Below, piece by piece: positions 1 to 7,851 of a stretch of DNA of 13,209 nt (within the stretch, counting starts at the first letter, position 1; every line of letters begins with the position of its first letter). The notes beneath the pieces were generated by a model. The model was not told the origin of the DNA. It made no database searches and worked only from the letters and a program-made list of their open reading frames with translations. The DNA comes from Candidatus Spyradosoma merdigallinarum (GTDB taxonomy: Bacteria; Verrucomicrobiota; Verrucomicrobiia; Opitutales; UBA953): assembly GCA_018713755.1 (NCBI GenBank), contig DVOG01000102.1, positions 1-13,209 on the forward strand, given 5' to 3'. The translations under genes were made by a program, and so were the position numbers.

Positions 1-945
1 ATGAGTGGATTTAAAAGAGCAATCCTGTTGTCCGTTTACCCAGAGTATGTAGAAAAAATTATTTCGGGAGAAAAACGATTTGAATTTCGTAAACATACGC
101 CGAGCGAGAATGTCGATTTCATCGTTTTTTATGCGACCGCACCAACAGCAAAAATTCTTTGTGTTGCCGAAGTCGATGAAATTATTTCTGATAATCCTGA
201 ACGGCTGTGGAGAACGACGGCATTATTTTCTGGGGTGGATCAAGGATTCTACGATGAATACTACCGAGGTGTGGACATGGCGTATGCTTATAAGCTCGGT
301 CGTGTCTATCGGTTAAGAACTCCTATTTCTCTTTCAAACACAAATTTAAAAATTTCACCTCCACAAACCTTTCGTTATCTTACGCCGAAACAGTTTTCTT
401 ATGTAAAAAAATCATCGAAGCTCGTTTCGTCTTCGTTCAGAAGAACCATTTTCTTAGGTGGTATCCACGCTGTTGGGAAGACGACATTTTCAAAAAAATA
501 TTTTTCGGGAAGCTTTTACTGCGTGTGTGCGAGCGACCTTATAAAAAAAGCGAAAGGGGAGGTTCCTGTGGACAAAAAGGTTGGAAAAGTACAGGAAAAT
601 CAATCACTACTCATTTCCGAATTCCAAAAATTAAAATCTCAAGAACGTCGAATTGTTCTTGATGGGCATTTTTGTCTAATCAATAAGCAAGGAAAATTCG
701 AAAAACTTCCATTAGACTTATTCCAGGCACTTGGACTTTCACATATCGTTTTACTTGAACTCAATCCCGAGATAGTACAATCGCGGCTATTTCAGCGCGA
801 TGGGACGACCATGAATCTTCGAGCCATTAAAGAATTTTTAAAGATTGAGAGAACTCACGCCTTGTTCGTCGCGGAGGCGTTAAAGATTCCTATCACCATC
901 GTTCCAGATACCACATTAGCGAATAATATTATTTGGGACCGATAG
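1..945 (+). CDS. ASCH domain fused to a P-loop kinase-like domain
   Basis: Residues 1 to about 120 look like an ASCH domain: a first strand of the form 'AILLSVYPEYVEKIISG' leads into the signature G-x-K-x-x-E-x-R (G23, K25, E28, R30). Residues about 148-314 are a P-loop NTPase resembling adenylate-kinase-type small kinases. They show Walker A GIHAVGKT (154-161, K160), a hydrophobic strand ending in D221-G-H, and a lid-like arginine pair in RLFQRDG (262-268). ASCH domains bind RNA or modified nucleosides, and some members are ribonucleases or amidohydrolases; the role of this fusion is unknown to me. The start fits the domain boundary, although the window begins here and an upstream start cannot be excluded. 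The gene is about 40% GC against about 60% in hsdR, which suggests recent transfer. It ends 4 bases before hsdR, so translational coupling is likely. A nucleotide kinase, a modified-base sensor or a toxin-like kinase are all possible. Confidence 0.75.
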   Translation: MSGFKRAILLSVYPEYVEKIISGEKRFEFRKHTPSENVDFIVFYATAPTAKILCVAEVDEIISDNPERLWRTTALFSGVDQGFYDEYYRGVDMAYAYKLGRVYRLRTPISLSNTNLKISPPQTFRYLTPKQFSYVKKSSKLVSSSFRRTIFLGGIHAVGKTTFSKKYFSGSFYCVCASDLIKKAKGEVPVDKKVGKVQENQSLLISEFQKLKSQERRIVLDGHFCLINKQGKFEKLPLDLFQALGLSHIVLLELNPEIVQSRLFQRDGTTMNLRAIKEFLKIERTHALFVAEALKIPITIVPDTTLANNIIWDR

Positions 946-949
946 TTTC

Positions 950-3900
950 ATGGACACGACGGAAAAGCGGTTTGAGAGCGACATCGAGGCGTTTCTGCTG
1001 AGCGAGGCGGGCGGCTACGTCAAGGGCTGCCGGGAAACCTACGACAAGTCGCGCGCGATCGACATGTCGGTGATGCTGGCGTTCATCGGGAAGACGCAGC
1101 CGAAGGCGTGGGCGCGTTTCTGCCGGGTTTACGGGAACGACGCGGAGGCGCAGCTCTACAAGACGTTTCAGCGCAACGTGGACGAGCACGGACTGATTCA
1201 CGTGCTGCGCAACGGCGTGAAGGACCGCGGGATCGCGCTGCGTTTCTGCTATTTCGCGCCCGCGTCGGATCTGAACGCGGATCTGGTCGAAAAATACGAG
1301 GCGAACATTCTGACGGAGCGTCGGCAGTTCCATTATTCGACGAGCAACGAAAATTCGATCGACATGGTGCTTTCGCTGAACGGTGTTCCCGTGGTCGCGC
1401 TCGAGCTGAAGAACCAGCTCAAGGGGCAATCGACGGCGGATTCGATGCGGCAATACCGGGAAGACCGCGACCCGCGGGAGCTGATCTTCAATTTCAACAA
1501 GCGCGTTCTCGTCTGCTTCGGGGCGGACTTGCGCGACGTGGTGATGACGACCCGGCTCGACGGGGCGCGGACGCGCTTTCTGCCGTTCAACCAGGGGAGC
1601 AACGGAGCCGGGAACGTGGGCGACGGCGGGAATCCGGAAAATCCGGACGGCTATCCGACGGCGTATCTGTGGGAACGCGTGCTGCGGCGCGAAAATCTGC
1701 TGGCGCTGCTGCAGCATTACGTTTCGCTGCAGACGACGGAGACGCTCGCGCTCGAGAACGGGCGGCAGGTCAAGAAGGCTTCGACGAAGCTGATCTTCCC
1801 GCGCTATCATCAGCTGGACGTCGTGGAAAAGCTGGTCGCGGACACGCGGGAACGCGGCGCGGGCAAGAACTATCTGATCCAGCATTCGGCGGGGAGCGGA
1901 AAATCGAACTCGATCGCGTGGCTGACGTATCGGCTCGCGTCGCTGCACGACGCGTCGCGGGAGAGCGTCTTTCGGACGGTGTTCGTCGTGACGGACAGGC
2001 GCGTTCTGAACGCGCAGCTGCGGGAGACGATTCTGAGCTTCGAGCACAGCGCCGGTCAGATCGAGACGGTGACGGACAAGGACAATTCCTCCAAGCTCCG
2101 TGACGCGATCAACGACGGGAAGCGGATCGTCATCACGACGCTTCACCGCTTTCCGCTCGTCTATAAGGAGATCGACGCGCACGCGGGGAAGAACTTCGCG
2201 GTCATCGTCGACGAGGCGCACAGCTCCCAGACGGGCAAGAGCGCGCAGAAGCTGAAGACGGCGCTCGCGGACACGGAAAGCGCGCTGAAGGAGTGGGCGG
2301 AACTCGAAGGCAAGGAGGAAGCGGCGCTCAAGGACGAAATGGACGTGCTCTCGGAAGCGCTGCTTTCGCAGGGGCAGCACGCGAATCTTTCGTTCTACGC
2401 GTTCACGGCGACGCCGAAACCGAAGACGCTGGAGATTTTCGGCGAGAAGCGCGGGGACGGCTCTTTCGACGCGTTCCACCATTACTCGATGCGGCAGGCG
2501 ATCGACGAAGGCTTCATCGAGGACGTGCTGAGGTTTTACACGACTTACGAGACGTCCTACGAAATCGGCAAAATCAGCGAAGACAATCCCGAATACGAGG
2601 AGCCGCCGGCGACGAAGGCGATCAGGGCCTATCACGACGGGCACGGTTTCGTGATCGATCAGAAGGCGGCGATCATGACGGAGAAGTTCCGCGAGATCAC
2701 GCTGAACAGGATCGGCGGCAGGGCGAAGGCGATGATCGTTTCCCCGTCGCGCGCGCACGCGGTCCGGTATTTTTTCGCGATAAAGAAATACTGCGCCGAG
2801 CGCGGCTATGCGGACGTGAGACCGCTCGTCGCGTTTTCGGGCAAAGTGAAATACGACGGCAAGGAGTGGACGGAGCCGGAGCTGAACTCCGCGGGAACGT
2901 TGAGAATTTCCGAAGCGCAGCTGCCGCTGTATTTCGGAAGCGAGATGTTCAACCTGCTGATCGTCGCGGAAAAATACCAAACGGGCTTCGACGAGCCGCT
3001 GCTGCACACGATGTTCGTGGACAAGAAGCTGTCCGGCGTGAAGGCCGTTCAGACGCTCTCCCGGCTGAATCGGCAGTGCCCGGGCAAAATCGACACCTAC
3101 GTCTTCGATTTCGCGAACTCGAACGAGGACATCGCCCGCGCGTTCAAGCCGTTTTACGAAGACACGTTTTTGGAAAAGGCGATCGACGTGAACGACGTGT
3201 ACACGTTCTGGGCTGAGCTGGAAAAAATGCGCCTCTGGTCGCGGGAGGATGAAGACAAAGTCTATGCCGTCTATTCCGCCGCCGAACAGAGCCGGACCGC
3301 TCTGGGAAAAATCTCGAGCGCGCTCGTTCCCGCGACTTCCGCCTATAATCGGCTCTCGGAGGAAAATAGGTTCAAGGCACGCGCGCTGATCAAGAATTTC
3401 TGTCGCTTTTATGCCTACGTCACGCAGATTGTGCGCACGTTCGACGCGGAGCTCCACAAGAGCTACATTTTCGCGGAAATCTTTTATCGCTTTCTTCCGA
3501 AGAACGCTCACGAGAAGGTCGTCCTCGGCGACAAGATCGCGCTCGTCAGCAACAAGCTGACGGAAACGTTCAGCGGAGCGATCACGCTCGCGCCGGAGAA
3601 GGCGGAGAAGACGTTCCCGCCGGAGGCTCCGCGGAGAAAGCCCGCGAAGCCGACGCGGACTTTCGACACGCTCAAGAACATCATCGACAAGATCAATCTG
3701 ATGTATCAGGGCGATTTCTCGGAGGCGGACCGCGTCATCGTCGAAGAGATATTCGATCGGCTGCAGACGCGCCAGAAGCAACTTTCGAAGCTCGCGAAGG
3801 CTTCGACTCCGGAAATGTTCGAGAAGAATCTTTTTCCGGCGGAATTCAACAAGGTGGCGAACGAGTGCTACAATCGACGAATGGACGCCTTTGCGAAGCT

Positions 3901-4003
3901 TTTTGAAAACGAGGATTTTTACAGTCACGTGATGGCGGAGATGGGCGCGGCGCTCTACGCCGACCTGCGCAACCGGCGAGAAGGCGCGAAGCGGAAGGAG
4001 TGA
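950..4003 (+). CDS. hsdR: Type I restriction enzyme R subunit (HsdR)
   Basis: This is the motor and nuclease subunit of a type I restriction-modification complex, which translocates DNA with ATP and cuts far from the recognition site when bound to HsdM/HsdS. At 1017 residues it has normal length. The N-terminal PD-(D/E)xK nuclease shows D138 and E152-L-K154 in 'VVALELKNQ'. The superfamily 2 helicase follows: Walker A AGSGKS (314-319), DEAH box (421-424), motif III TAT (486-488) in AFTATPKPKT, and motif VI QTLSRLNR (701-708). A helical C-terminal region of about 250 residues follows, as expected for contact with the methylase core. The ATG lies 4 bases after the ASCH-kinase stop with no clear ribosome-binding site. 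No frameshift is visible, so the protein should be functional if HsdM and HsdS are encoded nearby; neither is in this window. Confidence 0.96.
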   Translation: MDTTEKRFESDIEAFLLSEAGGYVKGCRETYDKSRAIDMSVMLAFIGKTQPKAWARFCRVYGNDAEAQLYKTFQRNVDEHGLIHVLRNGVKDRGIALRFCYFAPASDLNADLVEKYEANILTERRQFHYSTSNENSIDMVLSLNGVPVVALELKNQLKGQSTADSMRQYREDRDPRELIFNFNKRVLVCFGADLRDVVMTTRLDGARTRFLPFNQGSNGAGNVGDGGNPENPDGYPTAYLWERVLRRENLLALLQHYVSLQTTETLALENGRQVKKASTKLIFPRYHQLDVVEKLVADTRERGAGKNYLIQHSAGSGKSNSIAWLTYRLASLHDASRESVFRTVFVVTDRRVLNAQLRETILSFEHSAGQIETVTDKDNSSKLRDAINDGKRIVITTLHRFPLVYKEIDAHAGKNFAVIVDEAHSSQTGKSAQKLKTALADTESALKEWAELEGKEEAALKDEMDVLSEALLSQGQHANLSFYAFTATPKPKTLEIFGEKRGDGSFDAFHHYSMRQAIDEGFIEDVLRFYTTYETSYEIGKISEDNPEYEEPPATKAIRAYHDGHGFVIDQKAAIMTEKFREITLNRIGGRAKAMIVSPSRAHAVRYFFAIKKYCAERGYADVRPLVAFSGKVKYDGKEWTEPELNSAGTLRISEAQLPLYFGSEMFNLLIVAEKYQTGFDEPLLHTMFVDKKLSGVKAVQTLSRLNRQCPGKIDTYVFDFANSNEDIARAFKPFYEDTFLEKAIDVNDVYTFWAELEKMRLWSREDEDKVYAVYSAAEQSRTALGKISSALVPATSAYNRLSEENRFKARALIKNFCRFYAYVTQIVRTFDAELHKSYIFAEIFYRFLPKNAHEKVVLGDKIALVSNKLTETFSGAITLAPEKAEKTFPPEAPRRKPAKPTRTFDTLKNIIDKINLMYQGDFSEADRVIVEEIFDRLQTRQKQLSKLAKASTPEMFEKNLFPAEFNKVANECYNRRMDAFAKLFENEDFYSHVMAEMGAALYADLRNRREGAKRKE

Positions 4004-4026
4004 CGCGGGAAACCGAAGCTCCGCGG

Positions 4027-4046
4027 CGTAGCGTTTTTTGTCGCGC
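4027..4046. repeat. Left copy of a short direct repeat flanking the GIY-YIG gene
   Basis: The 13-mer TTTTTTGTCGCGC (4034-4046) is preceded by CGTAGCG. The other copy, CGTA followed directly by the same 13-mer, lies at 4742-4758. The copies differ only by a 3-base GCG insertion. The pair brackets the GIY-YIG gene. It could be an insertion or recombination scar, or a recurrent intergenic word. Confidence 0.45.
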
Positions 4047-4075
4047 GCCATGAAAAATTCGCCAAAATCGTCGGC

Positions 4076-4735
4076 ATGAACGCAGAAAAAGGCTTTGTCT
4101 ATATCCTGACTAACCCGAGCTTTCGCGAAGACTGGGTAAAAATCGGAAAGAGCTCCCGTCCGGTCGATATTCGTTCGAAGGAATTGGACAACACGGCGGT
4201 TCCGTTGCCATTCGAAATTTTCGCGACGCTGAAAACCTCGAAATACGAACGCGTAGAAAACCTCCTGCACAAGGCGATCGATCGTCTGACGAATCTGCGC
4301 ATTCGGCAGAACCGCGAGTTTTTCAACGTCGCGCCGAGCGCCGCCTTGGATCTGCTCAAAGACATCGCCGAGACGATCGACGACGCCGAAATCACGGAAT
4401 ACGCGACCGGAAATCCGAAATCGGCGCCGCGAAACGCGGACGCCGACAAAGCCTCGGCGGAGACGGTGTCAGCGAGACGTCCTCCGTTCGAATTCTGCAT
4501 GGCGGGCGTGAAGATCGGAGAAAAAGTGACTTTCGATCCGGCGAAAATCGAAGTCGTCGTCGCGGACGAGAAACACGTCGAATACAAGAGACGCCTCTAC
4601 ACACTCACGGCTTTCACGAAAAAGTTCATGCCGGAGAATCGGCGCGACAAATCCGGCGCCTATCAAGGACCGAAATATTTCTCCTATCACGGAAAAACCT
4701 TGACCGAACTCCGCCTCGAACGCGAAGGCAAGTGA
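4076..4735 (+). CDS. GIY-YIG (T5orf172/MUG113-type) nuclease-family protein
   Basis: The 219-residue protein starts with a T5orf172-like GIY-YIG domain (residues 5 to about 90). It has V8-Y-I in the first strand, K22-I-G-K in the second, R33 at the usual catalytic arginine position, and E61 with H65 in 'VENLLHKAI', matching the metal-binding glutamate region of the family. A polar linker (about 110-145) leads to a compact C-terminal domain (about 148-215) with 'GVKIGEKVTF' and 'KYFSYHGKTL', a type often attached to T5orf172 domains and probably DNA-binding; that role is inference. The gene sits 72 bases after hsdR on the same strand and may be an accessory nuclease or regulator of the restriction locus. 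GC is about 55%, below the backbone. There is no Shine-Dalgarno sequence; the start was chosen because the domain begins immediately after it. Confidence 0.82.
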   Translation: MNAEKGFVYILTNPSFREDWVKIGKSSRPVDIRSKELDNTAVPLPFEIFATLKTSKYERVENLLHKAIDRLTNLRIRQNREFFNVAPSAALDLLKDIAETIDDAEITEYATGNPKSAPRNADADKASAETVSARRPPFEFCMAGVKIGEKVTFDPAKIEVVVADEKHVEYKRRLYTLTAFTKKFMPENRRDKSGAYQGPKYFSYHGKTLTELRLEREGK

Positions 4736-4741
4736 TTTCTT

Positions 4742-4758
4742 CGTATTTTTTGTCGCGC
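4742..4758. repeat. Right copy of the short direct repeat flanking the GIY-YIG gene
   Basis: CGTA followed by TTTTTTGTCGCGC begins 7 bases after the GIY-YIG stop codon. It matches 4027-4046 apart from a 3-base gap. Confidence 0.45.
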
Positions 4759-4771
4759 AGAGTGAAGTGAA

Positions 4772-4798
4772 GCGCGGTGCGATTTCGCGTCACCGCGC
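4772..4798. terminator. Hairpin downstream of the GIY-YIG gene
   Basis: There is an 8-bp perfect inverted repeat, GCGCGGTG (4772-4779) and CACCGCGC (4791-4798), around an 11-base loop. It lies 37 bases after the GIY-YIG stop. No T-run follows on the plus strand, so it is a weak terminator candidate or an RNA 3'-end stabiliser. Confidence 0.35.
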
Positions 4799-4807
4799 GT
4801 ATCGGCG

Positions 4808-4843
4808 AAATATAAAAACGGGCGAGAGATGAACTCCCGCCCG
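4808..4843 (-). terminator. Intrinsic terminator of the DUF2188 remnant
   Basis: On the minus strand CGGGCGGGAG, loop TTCAT and CTCTCGCCCG form a 10-bp stem (4843-4819) with one G-U pair. It is followed by TTTTTATATTTC. The only mismatch is A-C on the plus strand but G-U on the minus-strand RNA, which fits minus-strand use. It begins 6 bases after the DUF2188 stop codon. Confidence 0.75.
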
Positions 4844-4849
4844 CCAGAC

Positions 4850-5029
4850 TCATCCTCGCGGCGGAAACGGATCGTTGCCGTAGCTGTCGCCGGACGCGAT
4901 TCGACCGTTCATGTTGTGAATCTTGTGTTCGGCGCCGAGCATTTTCGCGTAGGCGCGGCCGAACTCGACGGCTTGCGCTTTCGTCCGGAACTGCCCGAGG
5001 GCGTTCGGATTGCCGGCCGCCTTCGCCGG
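4850..5029 (-). pseudogene. Disrupted DUF2188 family gene
   Basis: The minus strand encodes about 59 residues that match the small DUF2188 family well: 'NPNALGQFRTKAQAVEFG', then 'HKIHNMNGRIAS' and the typical ending 'GDSYGNDPFPPRG' before TGA (4852-4850). The family's N-terminal strand is missing from this frame, because an in-frame TGA (5032-5030) precedes the conserved part and no start codon follows until an internal ATG. Two repairs look natural. The TGA may replace the conserved tryptophan of the W-x-x-K-x-x-G-N segment, or a 1-base shift near 5011-5020 may join it to the adjacent frame reading 'APVVVEFSVTGEGG'. The terminator just downstream is intact, so the gene was probably functional until recently. 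DUF2188 has no established function. A sequencing error could also explain the break. Confidence 0.65.
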
Positions 5030-5206
5030 TCACCGAAAATTCGACGACCACTGGCGCGATGCGCAAATCTCCGCCGCCGGATGGCGAGTTCTGCGTTTCT
5101 GGGTCTACGAATTGGAAAGGGATATGCCCGCCTGCGTCGAAAAAATTAAATCCGCGTTGAACTGACGCCCCGCCCGCCGAAAAGCCCGAATAATGAGAAG
5201 AAGCGT

Positions 5207-5224
5207 GCGTTCCCGCAGGAACGC
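5207..5224 (-). terminator. Small hairpin downstream of proA
   Basis: There is a 7-bp perfect stem, GCGTTCC and GGAACGC, with loop CGCA. The minus-strand tail is only moderately T-rich (CTTCTTCTCATT). It lies 11 bases beyond the hairpin at 5235-5256 and may act with it in ending the proA transcript. Confidence 0.4.
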
Positions 5225-5234
5225 AAATAAAGGA

Positions 5235-5256
5235 GGGCAACCGTCCTCGGCTGCCC
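5235..5256 (-). terminator. Probable terminator of the epimerase-proA transcript
   Basis: On the minus strand GGGCAGCCG, loop AGGA and CGGTTGCCC form a 9-bp stem containing one G-U pair, which would be an A-C mismatch on the plus strand. It is followed by TCCTTTATTTG. It lies about 100 bases after the proA stop and is the best terminator candidate for that gene, though the T-tract is interrupted. Confidence 0.5.
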
Positions 5257-5353
5257 ATCCGTAAACCTTCGCCCCATCGGACAAGCGGTACACTTGCTCT
5301 CTCTTTTTTTTTTACGAAGGCAAAATCGTTCGGGAAAACTCCTCGCCGCGCGC

Positions 5354-6601
5354 TCAGGCGCGGATTTGCCCGTTCCCGCGGACGACGTATTTGTAAGTCG
5401 TCAGCTCCGGCAAGCCCATCGGACCGCGGGCGTGAAGCTTCTGCGTGCTGATGCCGACTTCCGCGCCGAAGCCGAATTCTCCGCCGTCGGTGAACGCCGT
5501 GGACGCGTTCGCGTAAACGCAGGCGGCGTCGACTTCCGCGAGAAAGCGCCCGCAGATTCGTTCGTCTTCGGCGACGACGCATTCGCTGTGCTTCGAGCCG
5601 AACGCCGCGATGTGCGCGAGCGCGGCGTCCAGATCCGGCACGACGCGCGCGCTCATTTTGTAATCCAAAAATTCCGTGCCGAAACTCTCCTCCGCCGCGG
5701 ATTCGAGCAGCTCCGCGGGATACGTTCCCGCGAGCGCGGCGCGGATTTTTTCGTCGGCGAAAATCCGAACGCGGAAATCCGCGAGCGGCGCGAAAATTTC
5801 GCCGATCTTTCCGCAAAGCCCTTCGTGCACGAGCACGCAGTCGAGCGCGTTGCAGACGCTGACGCGGCGAGTCTTCGCGTTGAGCACGATGTCGCGAGCC
5901 TTCTTCAAATCCGCGGATGTATCCAAAAACACATGACAAACGCCGGCGCCCGTTTCGATGACGGGAACGCGGGCGTTTTCGCGCACGAAATCGATCAGCG
6001 CGCGCGAGCCGCGCGGCACGACGAGGTCGACGTTCCCGACGGCGCGCAGCAGCGCCGTCGCCGCTTCGCGTTCGGGCGGCAGCAGAACGCAGGCGTCGGC
6101 GGGAACACCGCAGCGCCGGAGCGCCGCGCGCACGATTTCCGCCAGCGCCGCGTTCGTTTCCGCCGCGTCGCGCGCGCCTTTAAGCAGGCAAACGTTCCCG
6201 GATTTGAGGCAGAGCCCGAAGACGTCGAGCGTCACGTTCGGACGCGCTTCGTAAATGACGCCGACGACGCCGAACGGCACGGAAATCTTCCGGATCTTCA
6301 GCCCGTTGGGACGCGTCGTCTCCGCGATCGTTTTCCCGAGCGGAGACGGAAGCTCCGCGACGCGGCGCATGTCGGCGGCAACGCCCGCGAGACGCTCCCG
6401 CGTGAGTTTCAGCCGGTCGAATTTCGGATCCGCCGCGTCCATGCGCGCGAGGTCCGCGGCGTTGGCGGCGAGCACGGCGTCCGCCTGCGCGTCGACGGCG
6501 TCGGCGACGGCGCGCAGCACGTTCCCGCGGACGGCGTCGGAGAGCGCCGCGACGGCGGGAACGGCGGCTTTCGCGGCGAGGAAAAAGCGATCCAGGTCCA
6601 T
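5354..6601 (-). CDS. proA: Gamma-glutamyl phosphate reductase (ProA)
   Basis: ProA catalyses the second step of proline synthesis, reducing glutamyl-5-phosphate to glutamate-5-semialdehyde with NADPH in the cytoplasm. The 415 residues match the usual length of about 415-420. Visible family features are 'VIYEARPNVT' (115-124), the cofactor-region segment around 'PRGSRALIDF' (196-205), the catalytic cysteine C250 in 'SVCNALDCVLVH', and the C-terminal signature 'FGAEVGISTQKLHARGPMGL', which is complete. The ATG at 6601 gives the expected N-terminus; a weak GGAAA precedes it. It begins 43 bases after the stop of the AGE epimerase gene on the same strand, so the two are probably co-transcribed, although no shared pathway is obvious. 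proB (glutamate 5-kinase) is not in the window. The gene is very GC-rich (near 80% in places). Confidence 0.97.
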   Translation of the reverse strand: MDLDRFFLAAKAAVPAVAALSDAVRGNVLRAVADAVDAQADAVLAANAADLARMDAADPKFDRLKLTRERLAGVAADMRRVAELPSPLGKTIAETTRPNGLKIRKISVPFGVVGVIYEARPNVTLDVFGLCLKSGNVCLLKGARDAAETNAALAEIVRAALRRCGVPADACVLLPPEREAATALLRAVGNVDLVVPRGSRALIDFVRENARVPVIETGAGVCHVFLDTSADLKKARDIVLNAKTRRVSVCNALDCVLVHEGLCGKIGEIFAPLADFRVRIFADEKIRAALAGTYPAELLESAAEESFGTEFLDYKMSARVVPDLDAALAHIAAFGSKHSECVVAEDERICGRFLAEVDAACVYANASTAFTDGGEFGFGAEVGISTQKLHARGPMGLPELTTYKYVVRGNGQIRA

Positions 6602-6644
6602 TATTTCCGGCGAAGAAAAAAGAAACGGCGTCGCGGGAACGCGC

Positions 6645-7841
6645 TCAGGCCTTTTCCGCGAGCATTTCGAGCTGCCGCCAGCACTGATAAAGCCCGCGCG
6701 GCACGTGGAAGCATCCTTTCCACTTTCCTCCCTTGAGCGAAAGCAGCGTTTCGCCGCGGCGCGTCAGGTAACCGAACCATTCCGGGAACTCGCGGTCCTT
6801 GAAATGCGTCCAGGCGTAATCGTGCACGCGCGTGAACCATTCCCAGCATTTCGGATCGCCCGTGAGCCGGTAGCCCTTGAGCAGAGCTATCAGCGTCTCG
6901 ATATGCACCCACCACAGTTTCTGATCCCACTCGAGCTGCTGCAGCGGGCGGCCGAGCCGATCCATGAAATAGAAGATGCCGCCGAATTTCTCGTCCCAGC
7001 CGTAGCCGAGCGCGTTAAGGCAGATTTCCTTCGCCTTTTTCGTCAGCTCGGGACGGCCGAGCCGTTCGCCGAGATCCATCAGAAACCACGTGGATTCGAT
7101 CATATGCCCGGGATTGAGCAAGCGCCCGTCCATGTTGTCCGCGAGCGTGCCGTCCGCATTGAGGTGCTCGACGATGAGCCCGGGACCGACTTCCGGACGG
7201 TAAAACTCGTCGACGACGAGGCGGATGCACGTGTCGATCGTCTTCTGCAGAAACGCGGGATCGACGAGCGGCTCGATTTCCAGCGCGAGGTTGCAGACGA
7301 TCATCGGCAGCGCGAACGCCTTCATCGGCCGCGCCTGCGGGGACGCCTTGCTCCAGCGCCCTTTCGGGTTGTCGAAGCGCGCGATCACGCGATCGAAGGC
7401 CTTTTTCGAAAGATCCGCGTATTCCGCGCTTCCCGTGGCGAGCGCGAGCTGTCCGAACGCCATGCTGGCGAACGTGTTGGAAAAAATGTTGTAGGGCTCG
7501 ACTTGCGGCGTGCCGTCGCGCGCGAGCGAAAAGTAGAAATTGTATTCGCCGTCGTGCCCGTGCTTTTTCAGAAATTCCGCGCCGAGCTTCGCGCATTCAA
7601 GCCATTCGTCGCGCTTGCCGAGCTTGTTGCAGAGGAACGCGAACATCCAGATTTCGCGCCCCTGCAGCCAAACGAACTTGTCCGTGTCGAACACGCTCCC
7701 GTCGCGATCGAGGCAGGTGAAATAGCCTCCGCATTCCTTATCCTGCGATTTTTCGAGCCAAAACGGCAATACGTTGTCGAGCAGCTCGGACTCGTACTGC
7801 CGCGCCAGTTTCGAGAAAGTTTCCTTGGTCGGGTTCATCAT
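6645..7841 (-). CDS. N-acylglucosamine 2-epimerase (AGE) family protein
   Basis: AGE-family enzymes are (alpha/alpha)6-barrel isomerases that interconvert sugars at C2, such as N-acetylglucosamine and N-acetylmannosamine; related members act on mannose/glucose or cellobiose. Starting at 7841 the protein has 398 residues, typical for the family. It has 'GGYFTCLDRDG' and 'FVWLQGR' (56-62) near the N-terminus, 'NPGHMIEST' with H246, 'WWVHIETL', and 'GCFHVPRGLY' with H379. The two histidines match the spacing of the catalytic pair H248/H382 in the pig enzyme. An upstream in-frame ATG at 7916 would add 25 basic residues and overlap a terminator hairpin, so I prefer 7841; 7838 is an equally good ATG. 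A promoter lies about 10 bases upstream, and a possible attenuator precedes that. The exact substrate cannot be told from sequence. Confidence 0.92.
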   Translation of the reverse strand: MMNPTKETFSKLARQYESELLDNVLPFWLEKSQDKECGGYFTCLDRDGSVFDTDKFVWLQGREIWMFAFLCNKLGKRDEWLECAKLGAEFLKKHGHDGEYNFYFSLARDGTPQVEPYNIFSNTFASMAFGQLALATGSAEYADLSKKAFDRVIARFDNPKGRWSKASPQARPMKAFALPMIVCNLALEIEPLVDPAFLQKTIDTCIRLVVDEFYRPEVGPGLIVEHLNADGTLADNMDGRLLNPGHMIESTWFLMDLGERLGRPELTKKAKEICLNALGYGWDEKFGGIFYFMDRLGRPLQQLEWDQKLWWVHIETLIALLKGYRLTGDPKCWEWFTRVHDYAWTHFKDREFPEWFGYLTRRGETLLSLKGGKWKGCFHVPRGLYQCWRQLEMLAEKA

Positions 7842-7851
7842 AGCGGAAAAG

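Noticed and set aside
929..4270. A very long open frame (1113 codons) antisense to hsdR
   Set aside because: The product is arginine-rich with no recognisable domain, and the plus strand carries all HsdR motifs in order. It is a by-product of GC-rich third codon positions.
4829..5149. Plus-strand 106-codon ORF in the gap after the GIY-YIG gene
   Set aside because: It lies opposite the DUF2188 remnant, is arginine-rich and has no recognisable domain. The minus-strand coding match and terminator explain the region better.
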